Below are positions 1 through 12,028 of a DNA stretch of 64,000 bases, one piece after another; within the stretch, counting starts at the first letter, position 1, and each line of letters starts with the position of its first letter. The position numbers were made by a program, and so were the translations under genes. The notes beneath the pieces were generated by a model. The model saw nothing but the letters and a program-made list of their open reading frames with translations. It ran no database searches and had not been told where the DNA came from. This DNA comes from Pseudomonas sp. GV085 (lineage in GTDB: Bacteria > Pseudomonadota > Gammaproteobacteria > Pseudomonadales > Pseudomonadaceae), in NCBI RefSeq assembly GCF_003050925.1, contig NZ_QAOV01000005.1, forward strand, positions 372,001-436,000, in the 5' to 3' direction.

Positions 1-131
1 CCCTTGGCGCGCAAAGTGCGGTCACAGACCTCGGTCATTTCCAGTACTGGGGACACCGGAACCTGGATGCGCTTGAGTTCACCGCGCTGTTCCAGGCCGC
101 TGATAAAGTCGCGCAAGTCGCGATACTGCAT
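1..131 (-). CDS. ubiD: UbiD 4-hydroxy-3-polyprenylbenzoate decarboxylase, N-terminal fragment
   Basis: This is the first 43 or so codons of a minus-strand gene that runs off the left edge of the window. The translation opens [20 protein letters not shown] and continues with an I.VPV..VLEMTEV.DRTLRA pattern, which matches the start of UbiD. The family decarboxylates the polyprenylated 4-hydroxybenzoate intermediate of ubiquinone synthesis using a prenylated flavin. The ATG at 131 follows the rho terminator, and a rho-ubiD order is usual in pseudomonads. Only the N-terminal region can be seen, so catalytic residues cannot be checked. Confidence 0.85.
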   Translation of the reverse strand, partial: MQYRDLRDFISGLEQRGELKRIQVPVSPVLEMTEVCDRTLRAK

Positions 132-232
132 GCGTGAGCCTCGTGTTGGCCGTGGCGTTCGGGGCAGGCAGTTTAGCGCCGAACCCTTCGGTTCAGAACC
201 ACGAACTGCCACCTGATCAAAAATCGGATAGC

Positions 233-258
233 AAAAAGCCGGGTTTCCCCGGCTTTTT
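233..258 (-). terminator. Intrinsic terminator after rho
   Basis: A GC-rich stem (GCCGGG/CCCGGC) is flanked by A5 on one side and T5 on the other, starting 14 bases past the rho stop codon. The flanking tracts make it potentially bidirectional, but the only gene ending here is rho. Confidence 0.85.
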
Positions 259-271
259 GTGCCTGCTCGAC

Positions 272-1531
<1,260 letters not shown>

Positions 1532-1700
1532 ATAGGAATGACGTAATCATTTATGGAGGGGGGAAATTAAGCTTTTGGCTTAATGAGGCCGCGCCGCAGA
1601 GAAGGCGACAGGATCGCGTACTTATTCGAAAAGGAGTGCGTCGGCGACGGCTAGCAGGGGGCAATGGAGAAACCAGTGCGGGGCCGAATGTACCACCTGA
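1532..1700 (-). promoter_or_regulatory. Long structured leader of rho (candidate Pseudomon-Rho RNA)
   Basis: About 170 bases lie between the trxA terminator and the rho start codon with no ORF. The leader contains a perfect small hairpin (TAAGC-TTTTG-GCTTA near 1567-1581) close to the rho ribosome-binding site, plus further GC-rich pairing segments. A conserved RNA motif called Pseudomon-Rho has been described upstream of rho in Pseudomonas, and Rho is autoregulated in several bacteria. Assigning this leader to that motif is inferred from position and structure, not from an alignment. Confidence 0.5.
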
Positions 1701-1728
1701 GTTTAGGAGCGTCTAGCCCTGAATACGC

Positions 1729-1757
1729 AAAAAGCCCCGCTATTTGCGGGGCTTTTT
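1729..1757 (-). terminator. Intrinsic terminator after trxA
   Basis: A strong stem AAAAAGCCCCGC / GCGGGGCTTTTT with a five-base loop lies just beyond the trxA stop codon. It separates trxA transcription from the rho leader. Confidence 0.88.
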
Positions 1758-1778
1758 CAGGACACTTTGCTGCGACGC

Positions 1779-2108
1779 TTAGATGTTGGCGTCGAGGAAG
1801 GCAGCCAGTTGCGATTTCGACAGTGCGCCGACCTTGGTCGCTTCAACGTTGCCGTTCTTGAACAGCATCAGGGTCGGGATACCGCGCACGCCATGCTTGG
1901 CCGGGGTTTCCTGGTTTTCGTCGATGTTCAGCTTGGCAACGGTCAGCTTGCCTTTGTAGGTCTCGGCAATTTCGTCCAGAACAGGAGCGATCATTTTGCA
2001 AGGGCCGCACCATTCAGCCCAGTAATCGACCAGTACAGCGCCTTCAGCCTTGAGTACTTCGGCCTCGAAGCTAGCGTCGCTAACGTGTTTGATAAGATCG
2101 CTGCTCAT
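1779..2108 (-). CDS. trxA: Thioredoxin 1
   Basis: This is a 109-residue cytoplasmic disulfide reductase with the canonical WCGPC active site (CGPC at residues 34-37) and the cis-proline segment GIPTLMLF. It donates electrons to ribonucleotide reductase, PAPS reductase and other thiol proteins. I chose the ATG at 2108 (MSSDLIKHV) because it gives the family length and follows a GGAG ribosome-binding site. The reading frame continues 14 codons upstream without any homologous residues. The gene has its own terminator and precedes rho, as in other pseudomonads. Confidence 0.97.
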   Translation of the reverse strand: MSSDLIKHVSDASFEAEVLKAEGAVLVDYWAEWCGPCKMIAPVLDEIAETYKGKLTVAKLNIDENQETPAKHGVRGIPTLMLFKNGNVEATKVGALSKSQLAAFLDANI

Positions 2109-2229
2109 GGAATTCTCCAGGGTTGTAAGCAAAAAAACGTGGCCCATCATAGCGGTCCTTACCTCGTTCAGGAAGGTGCAGTTGATTGAGTCTCGCTATG
2201 GTGTTCCATGAGTTTGGGTATAGCCCAGG

Positions 2230-2937
2230 TCACGCCGTGGCGGGAGCGACGAAGGCGATTCCAGTGCGCAACGCCGCGTTACGCACATGCTCGCGCATGG
2301 CTTTCTGCGCGGCGCCAGAGGCTCGGCGAGCCAGCGCACGAAGGATCTTGCGGTGTTCCTGCCAGGTTTCCATGGCCCGCTCGGCCCGGATGAACGGTAG
2401 CTTCTGACTCTCCAGGAAGATGTCGGCACTGGCAGTCAGGATACTCAGCATCGCCTGATTGCCGCTGGCCAGCAGGATGCGTCGGTGGAATTCAAAGTCC
2501 AGCCGCGCCGCCGCTTCGAAATCGGCTGCTTTCAGTTCGTTGCGCATGGCGGCGACATTGTCCTCCAGCGCATCGAGTTCATCGGTGCTCAAGGTCACGG
2601 CCGCCAGCCCCGCGGCAAACCCCTCCAGCGCGTAGCGCAACTGGAAGATATCCAGCGGCGAAGCCTGCGCCGCGAACGGCCAGCCTGGCGCTGCCTCGCC
2701 TCGCGGCAGCTCCACCGGCGCCTGCACGAACACGCCTTTGCCCGGCTGGATGCTGATCACGCCCAGCGCACTCAATGATGACAACGCCTCGCGCAACGAT
2801 GCCCGACTAACCCCCAATTGCACCGCCAGTTCCCGTTGCGAGGGCAAGGCATCCCCCGGCCCGAAGCCCTGCTCGGTAATCAGTTTGCGGATGGCCTGCA
2901 GCGCCACTTCAGGTACGGCACGGGAGATCGAATTCAT
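2230..2937 (-). CDS. FadR-subfamily GntR transcriptional regulator
   Basis: The predicted DNA-binding regulator has 235 residues. Residues 10-75 form a GntR winged helix-turn-helix (GDALPSQRELAVQLGVSRAS then LREALSSL and the wing GKGVFV). The remainder is an all-helical FCD ligand-binding domain. The start MNSISRAVPEV at 2937 is preferred over the in-frame upstream ATG at 3012, whose extra 25 residues do not look like the family. It is divergent from the amino-acid ABC transporter operon with a 256-base shared intergenic region, so it probably controls that operon in response to a small acid or amino acid. The ligand cannot be told from sequence. Confidence 0.88.
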   Translation of the reverse strand: MNSISRAVPEVALQAIRKLITEQGFGPGDALPSQRELAVQLGVSRASLREALSSLSALGVISIQPGKGVFVQAPVELPRGEAAPGWPFAAQASPLDIFQLRYALEGFAAGLAAVTLSTDELDALEDNVAAMRNELKAADFEAAARLDFEFHRRILLASGNQAMLSILTASADIFLESQKLPFIRAERAMETWQEHRKILRALARRASGAAQKAMREHVRNAALRTGIAFVAPATA

Positions 2938-3193
2938 GGTTTTCCAAACGAACCAGGACAATGTGCGCCCAGTTGTAAAGCTATTCACGACGCCCGGCAA
3001 GTCGTGCCCCATGGGGGTTCGGCAATTTTCCTGGCTGCGCTATCGGGGTGCGAAATACAACCTGACTGTTCAGACCAGTAAGACCGTTCGACACCAGCAA
3101 AACCGCGCCCTGGCGCCCTCAAAACCCTAAGTTGGCATGGCCCATGCTCTGTCGATCCGCAGAAATCACTGCTCACCGATCCGGAGATTTGCC

Positions 3194-3979
3194 ATGACCC
3201 AGCGTTACCGCGCCCTCCTCGCTATCCTGTTTGCCAGCCTGCTGCTGAGCCAGGTCCCCGCCCACGCCGACGGTCTGGACGATGTGGTCAAGCGCGGAGT
3301 CCTCAAGGTCGCCGTGCCCCAGGACTTCCCGCCCTTCGGCTCGGTCGGCCCGGACATGCAACCCCGGGGACTCGACATCGACACCGCGAAACTGCTGGCC
3401 GACCAGCTCAAGGTCAAACTCGAACTGACGCCGGTCAACAGCACCAACCGCATCCCGTTCCTCACCACCGGCAAGGTCGACCTGGTGATCTCCAGCCTCG
3501 GCAAGAACCCGGAGCGCGAAAAAGTCATCGACTTCTCCCGCGCCTACGCGCCGTTTTACCTCGCTGTATTCGGTCCGCCAGACGCCAGCATCAAAGGTCT
3601 GGACGATCTCAAGGGCAAGACCATCAGCGTCACCCGCGGTGCCATCGAAGACATCGAGCTGACCAAGGTCGCCCCCGAAGGTGTGACCATCAAGCGCTTC
3701 GAAGACAACAACTCGACCATCGCCGCGTATCTGGCGGGCCAGGTCGACCTGATCGCCAGCGGTAACGTGGTGATGGTGGCGATCAGCGAGAAAAGTCCGA
3801 AACGCGTACCGGCGCTGAAGGTGAAGCTCAAGGATTCGCCGGTCTACATCGGTGTTAACAAGAACGAGCCGGCGCTGCTGGATAAGGTCAACCAGATCCT
3901 CGTCACCGCCAAGAGCGACGGCGCACTGGAGAAAAACGCCCTCACCTGGCTGAAAGAACCGCTGCCGGCCGATCTCTGA
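3194..3979 (+). CDS. Amino-acid ABC transporter periplasmic substrate-binding protein
   Basis: This 261-residue exported solute receptor belongs to bacterial extracellular solute-binding family 3. A signal peptide ending near AHA (residue 25) precedes DGLDDVVKRGVLKVAVPQDF and the motif F.TTGKVDLVISSLGKNPER, typical of polar amino-acid receptors. The start at 3194 has a GGAG site upstream; the 19-codon in-frame extension is not supported. It is the first gene of a four-gene operon with two permeases and one ATPase. The context indicates high-affinity uptake of an amino acid or close relative, but the exact substrate is unknown. Confidence 0.92.
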   Translation: MTQRYRALLAILFASLLLSQVPAHADGLDDVVKRGVLKVAVPQDFPPFGSVGPDMQPRGLDIDTAKLLADQLKVKLELTPVNSTNRIPFLTTGKVDLVISSLGKNPEREKVIDFSRAYAPFYLAVFGPPDASIKGLDDLKGKTISVTRGAIEDIELTKVAPEGVTIKRFEDNNSTIAAYLAGQVDLIASGNVVMVAISEKSPKRVPALKVKLKDSPVYIGVNKNEPALLDKVNQILVTAKSDGALEKNALTWLKEPLPADL

Positions 3980-4001
3980 TTCGGCGCGCTGGAGACGTTT
4001 T

Positions 4002-4670
4002 ATGGCTTATCAGTTCGATTTCCTGCCGGTGGTGAACAACACCGACCTGTTGCTGCGCGGTGCATTGTTCACCCTTGAGCTGACAGCCATCGGCGCGGTG
4101 CTTGGGGTGGGCCTGGGCATCGTCGGGGCGCTGGTGCGAGCGTGGAACATCCGGCCTTTCGCGGGGATTTTCGCGGTCTATGTCGAGTCGATCCGCAACA
4201 CACCATTTCTGGTGCAGTTGTTTTTCATCTTCTTCGGTTTGCCGTCCCTGGGCATGCAGATTTCCGAATGGCAGGCGGCGGTGCTGGCGATGGTCATCAA
4301 CCTCGGCGCCTATTCGACCGAGATTATCCGTGCTGGCATCCAGGCGATCCCCCGGGGTCAGTTGGAAGCCGCGGCGGCGTTGGCGATGACACGTTTCGAA
4401 GCCTTTCGTCACGTGGTGCTGCTGCCGGCGCTGGGTAAGGTCTGGCCAGCCCTGAGCAGCCAGATCATCATCGTGATGCTCGGCTCGGCGGTGTGTTCAC
4501 AGATTGCCACTGAAGAGCTGAGCTTCGCGGCCAACTTCATTCAATCGCGCAACTTCCGGGCCTTTGAAACCTATGCCCTGACCACGCTGCTCTATCTGTG
4601 CATGGCGCTGCTGATCCGCCAATTGCTGAACTGGATCGGGCATCGGTTTATCGCGAGGAACAGCCAATGA
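4002..4670 (+). CDS. Amino-acid ABC transporter permease (first subunit)
   Basis: This 222-residue inner-membrane permease is of the HisM/GlnP type. It has several hydrophobic helices and the cytoplasmic EAA loop (RGQLEAAAALAMTRFEAFRH, about residues 120-140) that docks with the ATPase. Its TGA stop overlaps the ATG of the next permease (ATGA), which indicates translational coupling and a heteromeric transmembrane pair. Confidence 0.93.
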   Translation: MAYQFDFLPVVNNTDLLLRGALFTLELTAIGAVLGVGLGIVGALVRAWNIRPFAGIFAVYVESIRNTPFLVQLFFIFFGLPSLGMQISEWQAAVLAMVINLGAYSTEIIRAGIQAIPRGQLEAAAALAMTRFEAFRHVVLLPALGKVWPALSSQIIIVMLGSAVCSQIATEELSFAANFIQSRNFRAFETYALTTLLYLCMALLIRQLLNWIGHRFIARNSQ

Positions 4671-5317
4671 GCGATTTCACCTTCTGGGACATCGTGCGCA
4701 ACCTGCTCACCGGCCTGCAATGGACGCTGGCGCTGTCGCTGGTGGCGTTCATTGGCGGCGGATTGATCGGCTTGCTGATCATGGTCATGCGCATCTCGGA
4801 TAAATCCCTGCCGCGCAGTTTCGCTCGTACTTACATCGAACTGTTCCAGGGCACGCCGCTGTTGATGCAGCTGTTCCTGGTGTTTTTTGGCGTGGCGCTG
4901 GCCGGTGTGGAGATTTCGCCGTGGATGGCGGCGGCGATCGCTCTGACGCTGTTCACCAGCGCTTACCTGGCGGAGATCTGGCGCGGTTGCGTCGAGTCGA
5001 TTCCCAACGGCCAGTGGGAAGCCTCATCGAGCCTGGCGCTGAACCCGCTGGAGCAACTGCGCTACGTGATCCTGCCACAAGCCCTGCGTATCGCCGTGGC
5101 GCCGACTGTGGGCTTCTCCGTGCAAGTGGTCAAAGGCACCGCCGTTACCTCGATCATCGGTTTCACCGAATTGACCAAGACTGGCGGCATGCTCGCCAAC
5201 GCCACCTTCGAACCCTTCATGGTCTACGGCCTCGTCGCTCTCGGCTATTTCCTGCTCTGTTATCCCTTGTCGCTCAGTGCGCGCTACCTGGAAAGGAGAC
5301 TGCATGCCTCTGCTTAG
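4667..5317 (+). CDS. Amino-acid ABC transporter permease (second subunit)
   Basis: This 216-residue membrane protein is paralogous to the preceding permease. It has the EAA-type loop NGQWEASSSLALNPLEQLRY and the HisMQ-family block VIPQ-like ILPQALRIA. The start ATG at 4667 overlaps the previous stop codon. Its end overlaps the start of the ATPase gene by 14 bases, so the three genes are tightly coupled. It should form the translocation channel with its partner. Confidence 0.93.
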   Translation: MSDFTFWDIVRNLLTGLQWTLALSLVAFIGGGLIGLLIMVMRISDKSLPRSFARTYIELFQGTPLLMQLFLVFFGVALAGVEISPWMAAAIALTLFTSAYLAEIWRGCVESIPNGQWEASSSLALNPLEQLRYVILPQALRIAVAPTVGFSVQVVKGTAVTSIIGFTELTKTGGMLANATFEPFMVYGLVALGYFLLCYPLSLSARYLERRLHASA

Positions 5318-6041
5318 AATTTCCGCCCTGCATAAATACTACGGCGATCACCATGTGCTCAAAGGCATCGACCTGAGTGTCGAGGAAGGCCAGGTGGTGG
5401 CGATCATCGGCCGCAGCGGTTCGGGCAAATCGACCTTGCTGCGCACCCTCAACGGCCTGGAGTCGATCAACGACGGCGTGATCGAAGTCGACGGCGAGTA
5501 CCTGGACGCCGCCCGCGCCGACCTGCGCAGCCTGCGGCAGAAAGTCGGCATGGTGTTCCAACAGTTCAACCTGTTCCCGCACCTGACCGTGGGCGAGAAC
5601 GTCATGCTCGCGCCGCAAGTGGTGCAGAAAGCACCAAAAGCCAAGGCCGCCGAACTGGCGCGGCAGATGCTGGAGCGGGTCGGGCTGGGGGAGAAATTCG
5701 ATGCCTTCCCGGATCGACTGTCCGGCGGGCAGCAACAGCGGGTGGCGATTGCCCGTGCCCTGGCGATGTCGCCGAAAGTGCTGCTGTGCGATGAAATCAC
5801 CTCAGCCCTGGACCCGGAGCTGGTCAATGAAGTGCTGAGCGTGGTTCGGCAACTGGCCAGGGAAGGCATGACGCTGATCATGGTCACCCACGAAATGCGC
5901 TTCGCACGGGAGGTTGGGGACAAGTTGGTGTTCATGCACCAGGGCAAGGTGCATGAAACAGGCGATCCGAAGGTGTTGTTCGCCAATCCGCAGACGGCGG
6001 AGCTGGCGAATTTCATCGGGACGGTTGAGTCTGTGGCCTGA
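5304..6041 (+). CDS. Amino-acid ABC transporter ATP-binding protein
   Basis: The 245-residue ATPase energises the uptake system. Walker A GRSGSGKST is at residues 36-44, the signature LSGGQ at 139-143, and Walker B VLLCDE has the catalytic Glu164, followed by the usual ITSALDPELV. It resembles the GlnQ/HisP group. The ATG at 5304 follows GGAAAGGAGA, an excellent ribosome-binding site lying inside the end of the second permease gene. It is the last gene of the operon, followed by REP elements instead of a clear terminator. Confidence 0.94.
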   Translation: MPLLRISALHKYYGDHHVLKGIDLSVEEGQVVAIIGRSGSGKSTLLRTLNGLESINDGVIEVDGEYLDAARADLRSLRQKVGMVFQQFNLFPHLTVGENVMLAPQVVQKAPKAKAAELARQMLERVGLGEKFDAFPDRLSGGQQQRVAIARALAMSPKVLLCDEITSALDPELVNEVLSVVRQLAREGMTLIMVTHEMRFAREVGDKLVFMHQGKVHETGDPKVLFANPQTAELANFIGTVESVA

Positions 6042-6070
6042 AAGATTTTCGGCGCCGCTCAGGCCGTCAT

Positions 6071-6160
6071 CGCGAGCAGGCTCGCTCCTACATTGGTTGT
6101 GTGTCGGTCGTGGGATTAGAGGCAACCTGGGCCCCTGTGGGAGCGAGCCTGCTCGCGATT
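6071..6160. repeat. Inverted REP pair (GCGAGC family)
   Basis: Two copies of a palindromic unit, CGCGAGCAGGCTCGCTCCTACA and its inverse, face each other across about 43 bases after the ABC operon. The same unit recurs at many gene ends in the window. Confidence 0.85.
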
Positions 6161-6242
6161 GACCGCGAAGCGGTCACCTACGCGTTGGCGGCAGCCTTTG
6201 ATCGTGGCACGATGTCGAGGTTATCGACCGAGACCCCTGACC

Positions 6243-7745
6243 ATGCCGCAATCCCAAGCCAAGAATCTGTCCCTGATCGCCGCAATCGACCTGGGCTCCA
6301 ACAGCTTTCACATGGTCGTGGCCAAGGCCCAGAACGGCGAGATCCGTATTCTCGAACGTCTCGGGGAGAAGGTTCAGCTGGCCGCCGGCATCGACGAAGA
6401 GCGCCATCTCAACGAAGAATCGATGCAGCGCGGGCTCGACTGCCTCAAGCGCTTCGCCCAACTGATCAGCGGTATGCCCACCGGCGCCGTTCGCATCGTC
6501 GGCACCAACGCCTTGCGTGAAGCTCGCAACCGCGCCGAATTCATCCGTCGCGCTGAAGAAATCCTCGGCCACCCGGTGGAAGTCATTTCCGGTCGTGAAG
6601 AAGCGCGCCTGATCTACCTCGGCGTGTCCCACACCCTCGCCGATACCCCGGGCAAGCGCCTGGTGGCCGACATCGGCGGCGGCAGTACTGAGTTCATCAT
6701 TGGCCAGCGCTTCGAACCGCTGCTGCGCGAAAGCCTGCAGATGGGTTGCGTCAGTTACACCCAGCGCTATTTCAAGGACGGCAAGATCACCCCGGCCCGT
6801 TACGCCCAGGCGTACACCGCGGCGCGGCTGGAGATCATGAGCATCGAGCACGCCTTGCACCGCCTGACCTGGGATGAAGCCATCGGCTCCTCGGGCACCA
6901 TCCGCGCCATCGGTCTGGCGTTGAAGGCTGGCGGTCACGGCACCGGCGAGGTCAATGCCGAAGGCCTGGCCTGGCTCAAGCGCAAACTGATCAAGCTCGG
7001 TGACGTCGAGAAAATCGATTTCGAAGGAATCAAACCGGATCGCCGGGCGATTTTCCCCGCCGGCCTGGCGATCCTCGAAGCGATCTTCGACGCCCTCGAG
7101 CTGCAACGCATGGATCACTGCGAAGGCGCCCTGCGCGAAGGCGTACTCTATGACCTGCTGGGCCGCCATCATCACGAGGACGTGCGCGAGCGCACCCTCA
7201 CTTCGCTGATGGAGCGCTACCACGTCGATCAAGAGCAAGCGGTACGGGTCGAGCGCAAGGCGCTGCATGCGTTCGATCAGGTGGCCGCGGACTGGGATCT
7301 GGAAGACGGCGTCTGGCGCGAACTGCTCGGCTGGGCGGCCAAGGTCCATGAAGTGGGCCTGGACATTGCTCACTATCAGTACCACAAGCACGGCGCCTAC
7401 CTGATCGAGCACTCCGACCTCGCCGGGTTCTCCCGCGAAGACCAGTTGATGCTCGCGCTACTGGTGCGCGGCCACCGCCGCAATATTCCCAAAGACAAGT
7501 TCGCCGATTTCGGCGACGACGGCATCAAGCTGATTCGCCTGTGCGTGCTGCTGCGCTTTGCGATCCTGTTCCACCACATCCGTGGCACCCAGCAAATGCC
7601 CCAGGTGGTACTGAACGCCTATGGCAATAGCCTGGAAGTGGTGTTCCCGGAGAACTGGCTGGACGAAAACCAGCTGACCCAGGCCGACTTCGCCATCGAA
7701 GCGGAATGGCTCACTCGCGTCGATATTGTGCTGAACGCACGCTGA
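6243..7745 (+). CDS. ppx: Exopolyphosphatase
   Basis: This 500-residue enzyme hydrolyses the terminal phosphate of long-chain polyphosphate. It belongs to the Ppx/GppA actin-like fold: an N-terminal [11 protein letters not shown] loop (about 16-26), the catalytic Glu in [13 protein letters not shown] (Glu119/120) and DIGGGSTE (143-150), then a C-terminal HD-like helical domain. The start MPQSQAKN at 6243 is preferred, because the 28-codon in-frame extension falls in REP-derived sequence. It is convergent with ppk, so synthesis and degradation of polyphosphate are encoded back to back and share a bidirectional terminator. Confidence 0.96.
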   Translation: MPQSQAKNLSLIAAIDLGSNSFHMVVAKAQNGEIRILERLGEKVQLAAGIDEERHLNEESMQRGLDCLKRFAQLISGMPTGAVRIVGTNALREARNRAEFIRRAEEILGHPVEVISGREEARLIYLGVSHTLADTPGKRLVADIGGGSTEFIIGQRFEPLLRESLQMGCVSYTQRYFKDGKITPARYAQAYTAARLEIMSIEHALHRLTWDEAIGSSGTIRAIGLALKAGGHGTGEVNAEGLAWLKRKLIKLGDVEKIDFEGIKPDRRAIFPAGLAILEAIFDALELQRMDHCEGALREGVLYDLLGRHHHEDVRERTLTSLMERYHVDQEQAVRVERKALHAFDQVAADWDLEDGVWRELLGWAAKVHEVGLDIAHYQYHKHGAYLIEHSDLAGFSREDQLMLALLVRGHRRNIPKDKFADFGDDGIKLIRLCVLLRFAILFHHIRGTQQMPQVVLNAYGNSLEVVFPENWLDENQLTQADFAIEAEWLTRVDIVLNAR

Positions 7746-7753
7746 TTCCCCCC

Positions 7754-7867
7754 TGTAGGAGCGAGCTTGCTCGCGATGGAGGCTAACGATAACGCGTGTT
7801 ATCTGGATACGCGTTGCCCTCACGTTTTTCGTCGGAGCGCCGCCCGGAGCAAGCTCGCTCCTACAGG
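7754..7867. repeat. Inverted REP pair (GCGAGC family)
   Basis: The arms CTGTAGGAGCGAGCTTGCTCGCGA and the near-inverse ending AGCTCGCTCCTACAG flank about 68 bases between ppx and the ppk terminator. The right arm is slightly degenerate (CCCGGAGCAAGC). Confidence 0.82.
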
Positions 7868-7882
7868 GGACCGCGTTGATAC

Positions 7883-7917
7883 AAAAAAAAGGGCGATCCA
7901 TATGGATCGCCCTTTTT
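7883..7917. terminator. Bidirectional terminator between ppx and ppk
   Basis: The perfect stem GGGCGATCCA/TGGATCGCCC is bracketed by A8 and T5. It lies 13 bases from the ppk stop codon and can serve both convergent genes. Confidence 0.9.
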
Positions 7918-7929
7918 AGGGTCGCTGCG

Positions 7930-10158
7930 TTAACGAACAGCCAGGATCGGGCTGCCCAAACGCTCCAGCAATGTCGCCTGGGCACTGCGCGGGTTCTGGT
8001 TGCCGGTCGGTGTGTTACGGACGTAACGACCGTCCGACTGCAGGCTCCAGCTGTGGGTGTTATCGGTCAGATACATCTCCAGCTCTTTCTTGACCCGCAT
8101 GATCAGCTTCTTGCCTTCCACCGGGAAGCAAGTCTCGACGCGCTTGTCGAGGTTGCGCTCCATCCAGTCTGCACTGGACAGGAACATCTGCTCGTCGCCG
8201 CCGTTGAGGAAGTAGAAGACCCGGGTGTGTTCCAGGAAGCGGCCAATGATCGAACGCACGTGGATGTTGTGGGAAACCCCAGTGATACCCGGCCGCAGGC
8301 AGCACATGCCACGCACCACCAGATCGATGCGCACGCCTGACTGGCTGGCCTTGTACAGCGCGCGGATGATCTTCGGATCGGTCAGCGAGTTGAATTTGGC
8401 GATGATATGCGCCGGTTTGCCGTCGAGGGCGAACTGGGTTTCGCGGGCAATCATGTCGAGCATGCCCTTTTTCAGGGTAAACGGCGCGTGCAGCAATTTC
8501 TTCATGCGCAGCGTCTTGCCCATGCCGATCAACTGACTGAACAGTTTGCCGACGTCTTCGCACAAAGCGTCGTCGGAAGTCAGCAGGCTGTAGTCGGTGT
8601 ACAGGCGGGCGTTGCCGGCGTGGTAGTTGCCCGTGCCGAGGTGCGCGTAACGCACGATTTCGCCCGCCTCTCGACGCAGGATCAGCATCATCTTGGCATG
8701 AGTCTTGAAGCCGACCACGCCATAGATCACCACCGCACCGGCCGCTTGCAGACGGCTGGCCAGTTGCAGGTTGGATTCTTCGTCGAACCGCGCACGCAGT
8801 TCGATCACCGCGGTGACCTCCTTGCCGTTACGCGCAGCATCCACCAGCGCATCGACGATTTCCGAGTTGGCGCCGGAGCGATACAGCGTCTGGCGCACCG
8901 CCAACACGTGCGGATCCTTGGCAGCCTGACGCAGCAGGTCGACCACCGGGGTGAACGACTCGAACGGGTGCAGCAGCAGGATGTCCTGCTTGCTGATCAC
9001 GCTGAAAATGTTCTCGCTGTTCTGCAGCAGTTTCGGGATCTGCGGGGTGAACGGCAGGTATTGCAGCTCGCGCTGACTGTCCAGGCCGGTGATGCTGAAC
9101 AGCCGCGTCAGGTTCACCGGACCGTTGACCTGATACAACTCCGACTCGCTCAGGTTGAATTGCTTGAGCAGGTAGTCGGACAGGTGTTTCGGGCAGGTAT
9201 CAGCCACTTCCAGACGTACCGCATCGCCATAGCGCCGGGAGAACAGCTCGCCGCGCAAGGCACGGGCCAGGTCTTCTACATCTTCGGAGTCCAGCGCCAG
9301 GTCGGCGTTCCGGGTCAGGCGGAACTGGTAGCAGCCCTTGACCTTCATGCCCTGGAACAGGTCATCGGCATGGGCGTGGATCATCGACGACAGGAACACA
9401 TAGTTGTCGCCTGCGCCGCCGACTTCTTCCGGCACCTTGATGATGCGCGGCAGCAGACGCGGTGCCGGGATAATCGCAAGGCCGGAGTCGCGACCGAACG
9501 CATCGATACCTTCGAGTTCGACGATGAAGTTCAGACTCTTGTTCACCAGCAACGGGAACGGGTGCGTCGGGTCGAGGCCGATCGGGGTGATGATCGGGGC
9601 GATCTCGTCGCGGAAATAGCGGCGGACCCAGGTTTTGAGCTTGGTCGTCCAATTGCGGCGACGGATGAAGCGGACCTGATGCTTTTCCAGCTCCGGCAAC
9701 AGAATGTCATTGAGGATTGCGTACTGACGATCGACGTGACCGTGAACCAGCTCACTGATGCGCGCCAGGGCCTGGTGCGGCTGCAGACCATCGGCGCCAG
9801 CCTGTTCACGGGCGAAAGTGATCTGCTTCTTCAGGCCGGCGACACGAATTTCGAAGAACTCGTCCAGGTTGCTGGAGAAGATCAGCAGAAACTTCAGCCG
9901 CTCCAGCAACGGGTAGGACTCGTCCAGCGCCTGCTCCAGCACGCGGATATTGAACTGCAGTTGCGAGAGCTCGCGGTGGATGTACAGGCTGCTGTCATCC
10001 AGACCGGGAATGGCCACCGCTGGCGCTGGCGCTGGCGTAGCGGTTTCGACGACCGCTGCGGGCGGAGCTGGCTCCAGCTCCGGCGGGGTCTCGTCGACTT
10101 GCTCCACCACAGGTTGAGCGTCTTTTACGGCAACTTCAGTGAGCACTTCGGTATTCAT
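7930..10158 (-). CDS. ppk: Polyphosphate kinase 1
   Basis: Polyphosphate kinase (742 residues) polymerises the gamma phosphate of ATP into polyphosphate, a stress reserve. After a Pro/Ala-rich leader of about 50 residues come the N domain ([20 protein letters not shown]), the head domain, and the two C-terminal phospholipase-D-like catalytic domains. The catalytic histidine lies in FKTHAKMML and the ATP-site block is RARFDEESN. The Pro/Ala-rich N-terminus is longer than in E. coli. It follows hemB by 18 bases on the same strand, suggesting co-transcription. A bidirectional terminator separates it from ppx. Confidence 0.97.
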   Translation of the reverse strand: MNTEVLTEVAVKDAQPVVEQVDETPPELEPAPPAAVVETATPAPAPAVAIPGLDDSSLYIHRELSQLQFNIRVLEQALDESYPLLERLKFLLIFSSNLDEFFEIRVAGLKKQITFAREQAGADGLQPHQALARISELVHGHVDRQYAILNDILLPELEKHQVRFIRRRNWTTKLKTWVRRYFRDEIAPIITPIGLDPTHPFPLLVNKSLNFIVELEGIDAFGRDSGLAIIPAPRLLPRIIKVPEEVGGAGDNYVFLSSMIHAHADDLFQGMKVKGCYQFRLTRNADLALDSEDVEDLARALRGELFSRRYGDAVRLEVADTCPKHLSDYLLKQFNLSESELYQVNGPVNLTRLFSITGLDSQRELQYLPFTPQIPKLLQNSENIFSVISKQDILLLHPFESFTPVVDLLRQAAKDPHVLAVRQTLYRSGANSEIVDALVDAARNGKEVTAVIELRARFDEESNLQLASRLQAAGAVVIYGVVGFKTHAKMMLILRREAGEIVRYAHLGTGNYHAGNARLYTDYSLLTSDDALCEDVGKLFSQLIGMGKTLRMKKLLHAPFTLKKGMLDMIARETQFALDGKPAHIIAKFNSLTDPKIIRALYKASQSGVRIDLVVRGMCCLRPGITGVSHNIHVRSIIGRFLEHTRVFYFLNGGDEQMFLSSADWMERNLDKRVETCFPVEGKKLIMRVKKELEMYLTDNTHSWSLQSDGRYVRNTPTGNQNPRSAQATLLERLGSPILAVR

Positions 10159-10176
10159 CGAATGTTCCTGGGAGGG

Positions 10177-11241
<1,065 letters not shown>

Positions 11242-11395
11242 TTATGACGAACGTGTGACAGTTATGTGCACGCTGCGACAGGTAGCCGCATTCCATTGTC
11301 GTTGTAGGAAATGTTCACGTCGAGACACATTTGGACACTTTCCTGAATGTGTCCGAAGGGTTAGGCTGCGCGTTCATTTCGCCAGCACCCAGACA

Positions 11396-12028
11396 ATGCT
11401 CCAACAATTTCTGCATGACTTCGGCTACTTTGCCCTTTTTCTAGGCACGTTCTTCGAAGGCGAAACCATTCTGGTACTCGCAGGCTTCCTCGCGTTCCGT
11501 GGATACATGGACATCAACCTGGTGGTGGTCGTGGCCTTCTTCGGCAGCTATGCCGGCGACCAACTGTGGTACTTCCTGGGACGCAAGCACGGTCGCAAGC
11601 TGCTGGCGCGCAAACCGCGCTGGCAGATGATGGGTGACCGGGCGCTGGAACACATTCGCAGGCACCCGGACATCTGGGTATTGAGCTTCCGCTTCGTCTA
11701 CGGCTTGCGCACGGTCATGCCGGTGGCCATCGGGTTGTCGGGCTATCCGCCGGGCCGCTACCTGCTGCTCAACGGCATTGGCGCGGCGATCTGGGCCGCC
11801 GCATTGGCGGCGGCCGCGTACCATTTCGGCGCGGTGCTCGAAGGCATGCTCGGCAGTGTGAAGAAGTACGAACTCTGGGTACTCGGCGCCCTGCTGGTCC
11901 TGGGCTTCGTGCTATGGCTGCGCCGGCGCTTCAAGAATGCCCGCCTGGCCAAGCAGGTCTACGCCGACGAGCAAGCCATGAAGGCCGAACGAACAAAAAT
12001 CGAAGGCCCTACGACGCCAATCGAGTAA
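11396..12028 (+). CDS. DedA family membrane protein
   Basis: The 210-residue polytopic inner-membrane protein has the DedA/SNARE-associated signature: FLGTFFEGETILVLAGFLA near the N-terminus, GDQLWYFLGRKHG, and the arginine-containing FRFVYGLRTVMPVAIG block. DedA proteins are linked to phospholipid carrier recycling, membrane potential and envelope stress. The ATG at 11396 gives the family length; the 58-codon in-frame upstream extension is not supported. Its 3' end overlaps the convergent desaturase-like gene by 20 bases. Confidence 0.9.
   Translation: MLQQFLHDFGYFALFLGTFFEGETILVLAGFLAFRGYMDINLVVVVAFFGSYAGDQLWYFLGRKHGRKLLARKPRWQMMGDRALEHIRRHPDIWVLSFRFVYGLRTVMPVAIGLSGYPPGRYLLLNGIGAAIWAAALAAAAYHFGAVLEGMLGSVKKYELWVLGALLVLGFVLWLRRRFKNARLAKQVYADEQAMKAERTKIEGPTTPIE

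Noticed and set aside
6174..7412. 412-codon minus-strand frame
   Set aside because: It is antisense to ppx, with no recognisable domain.
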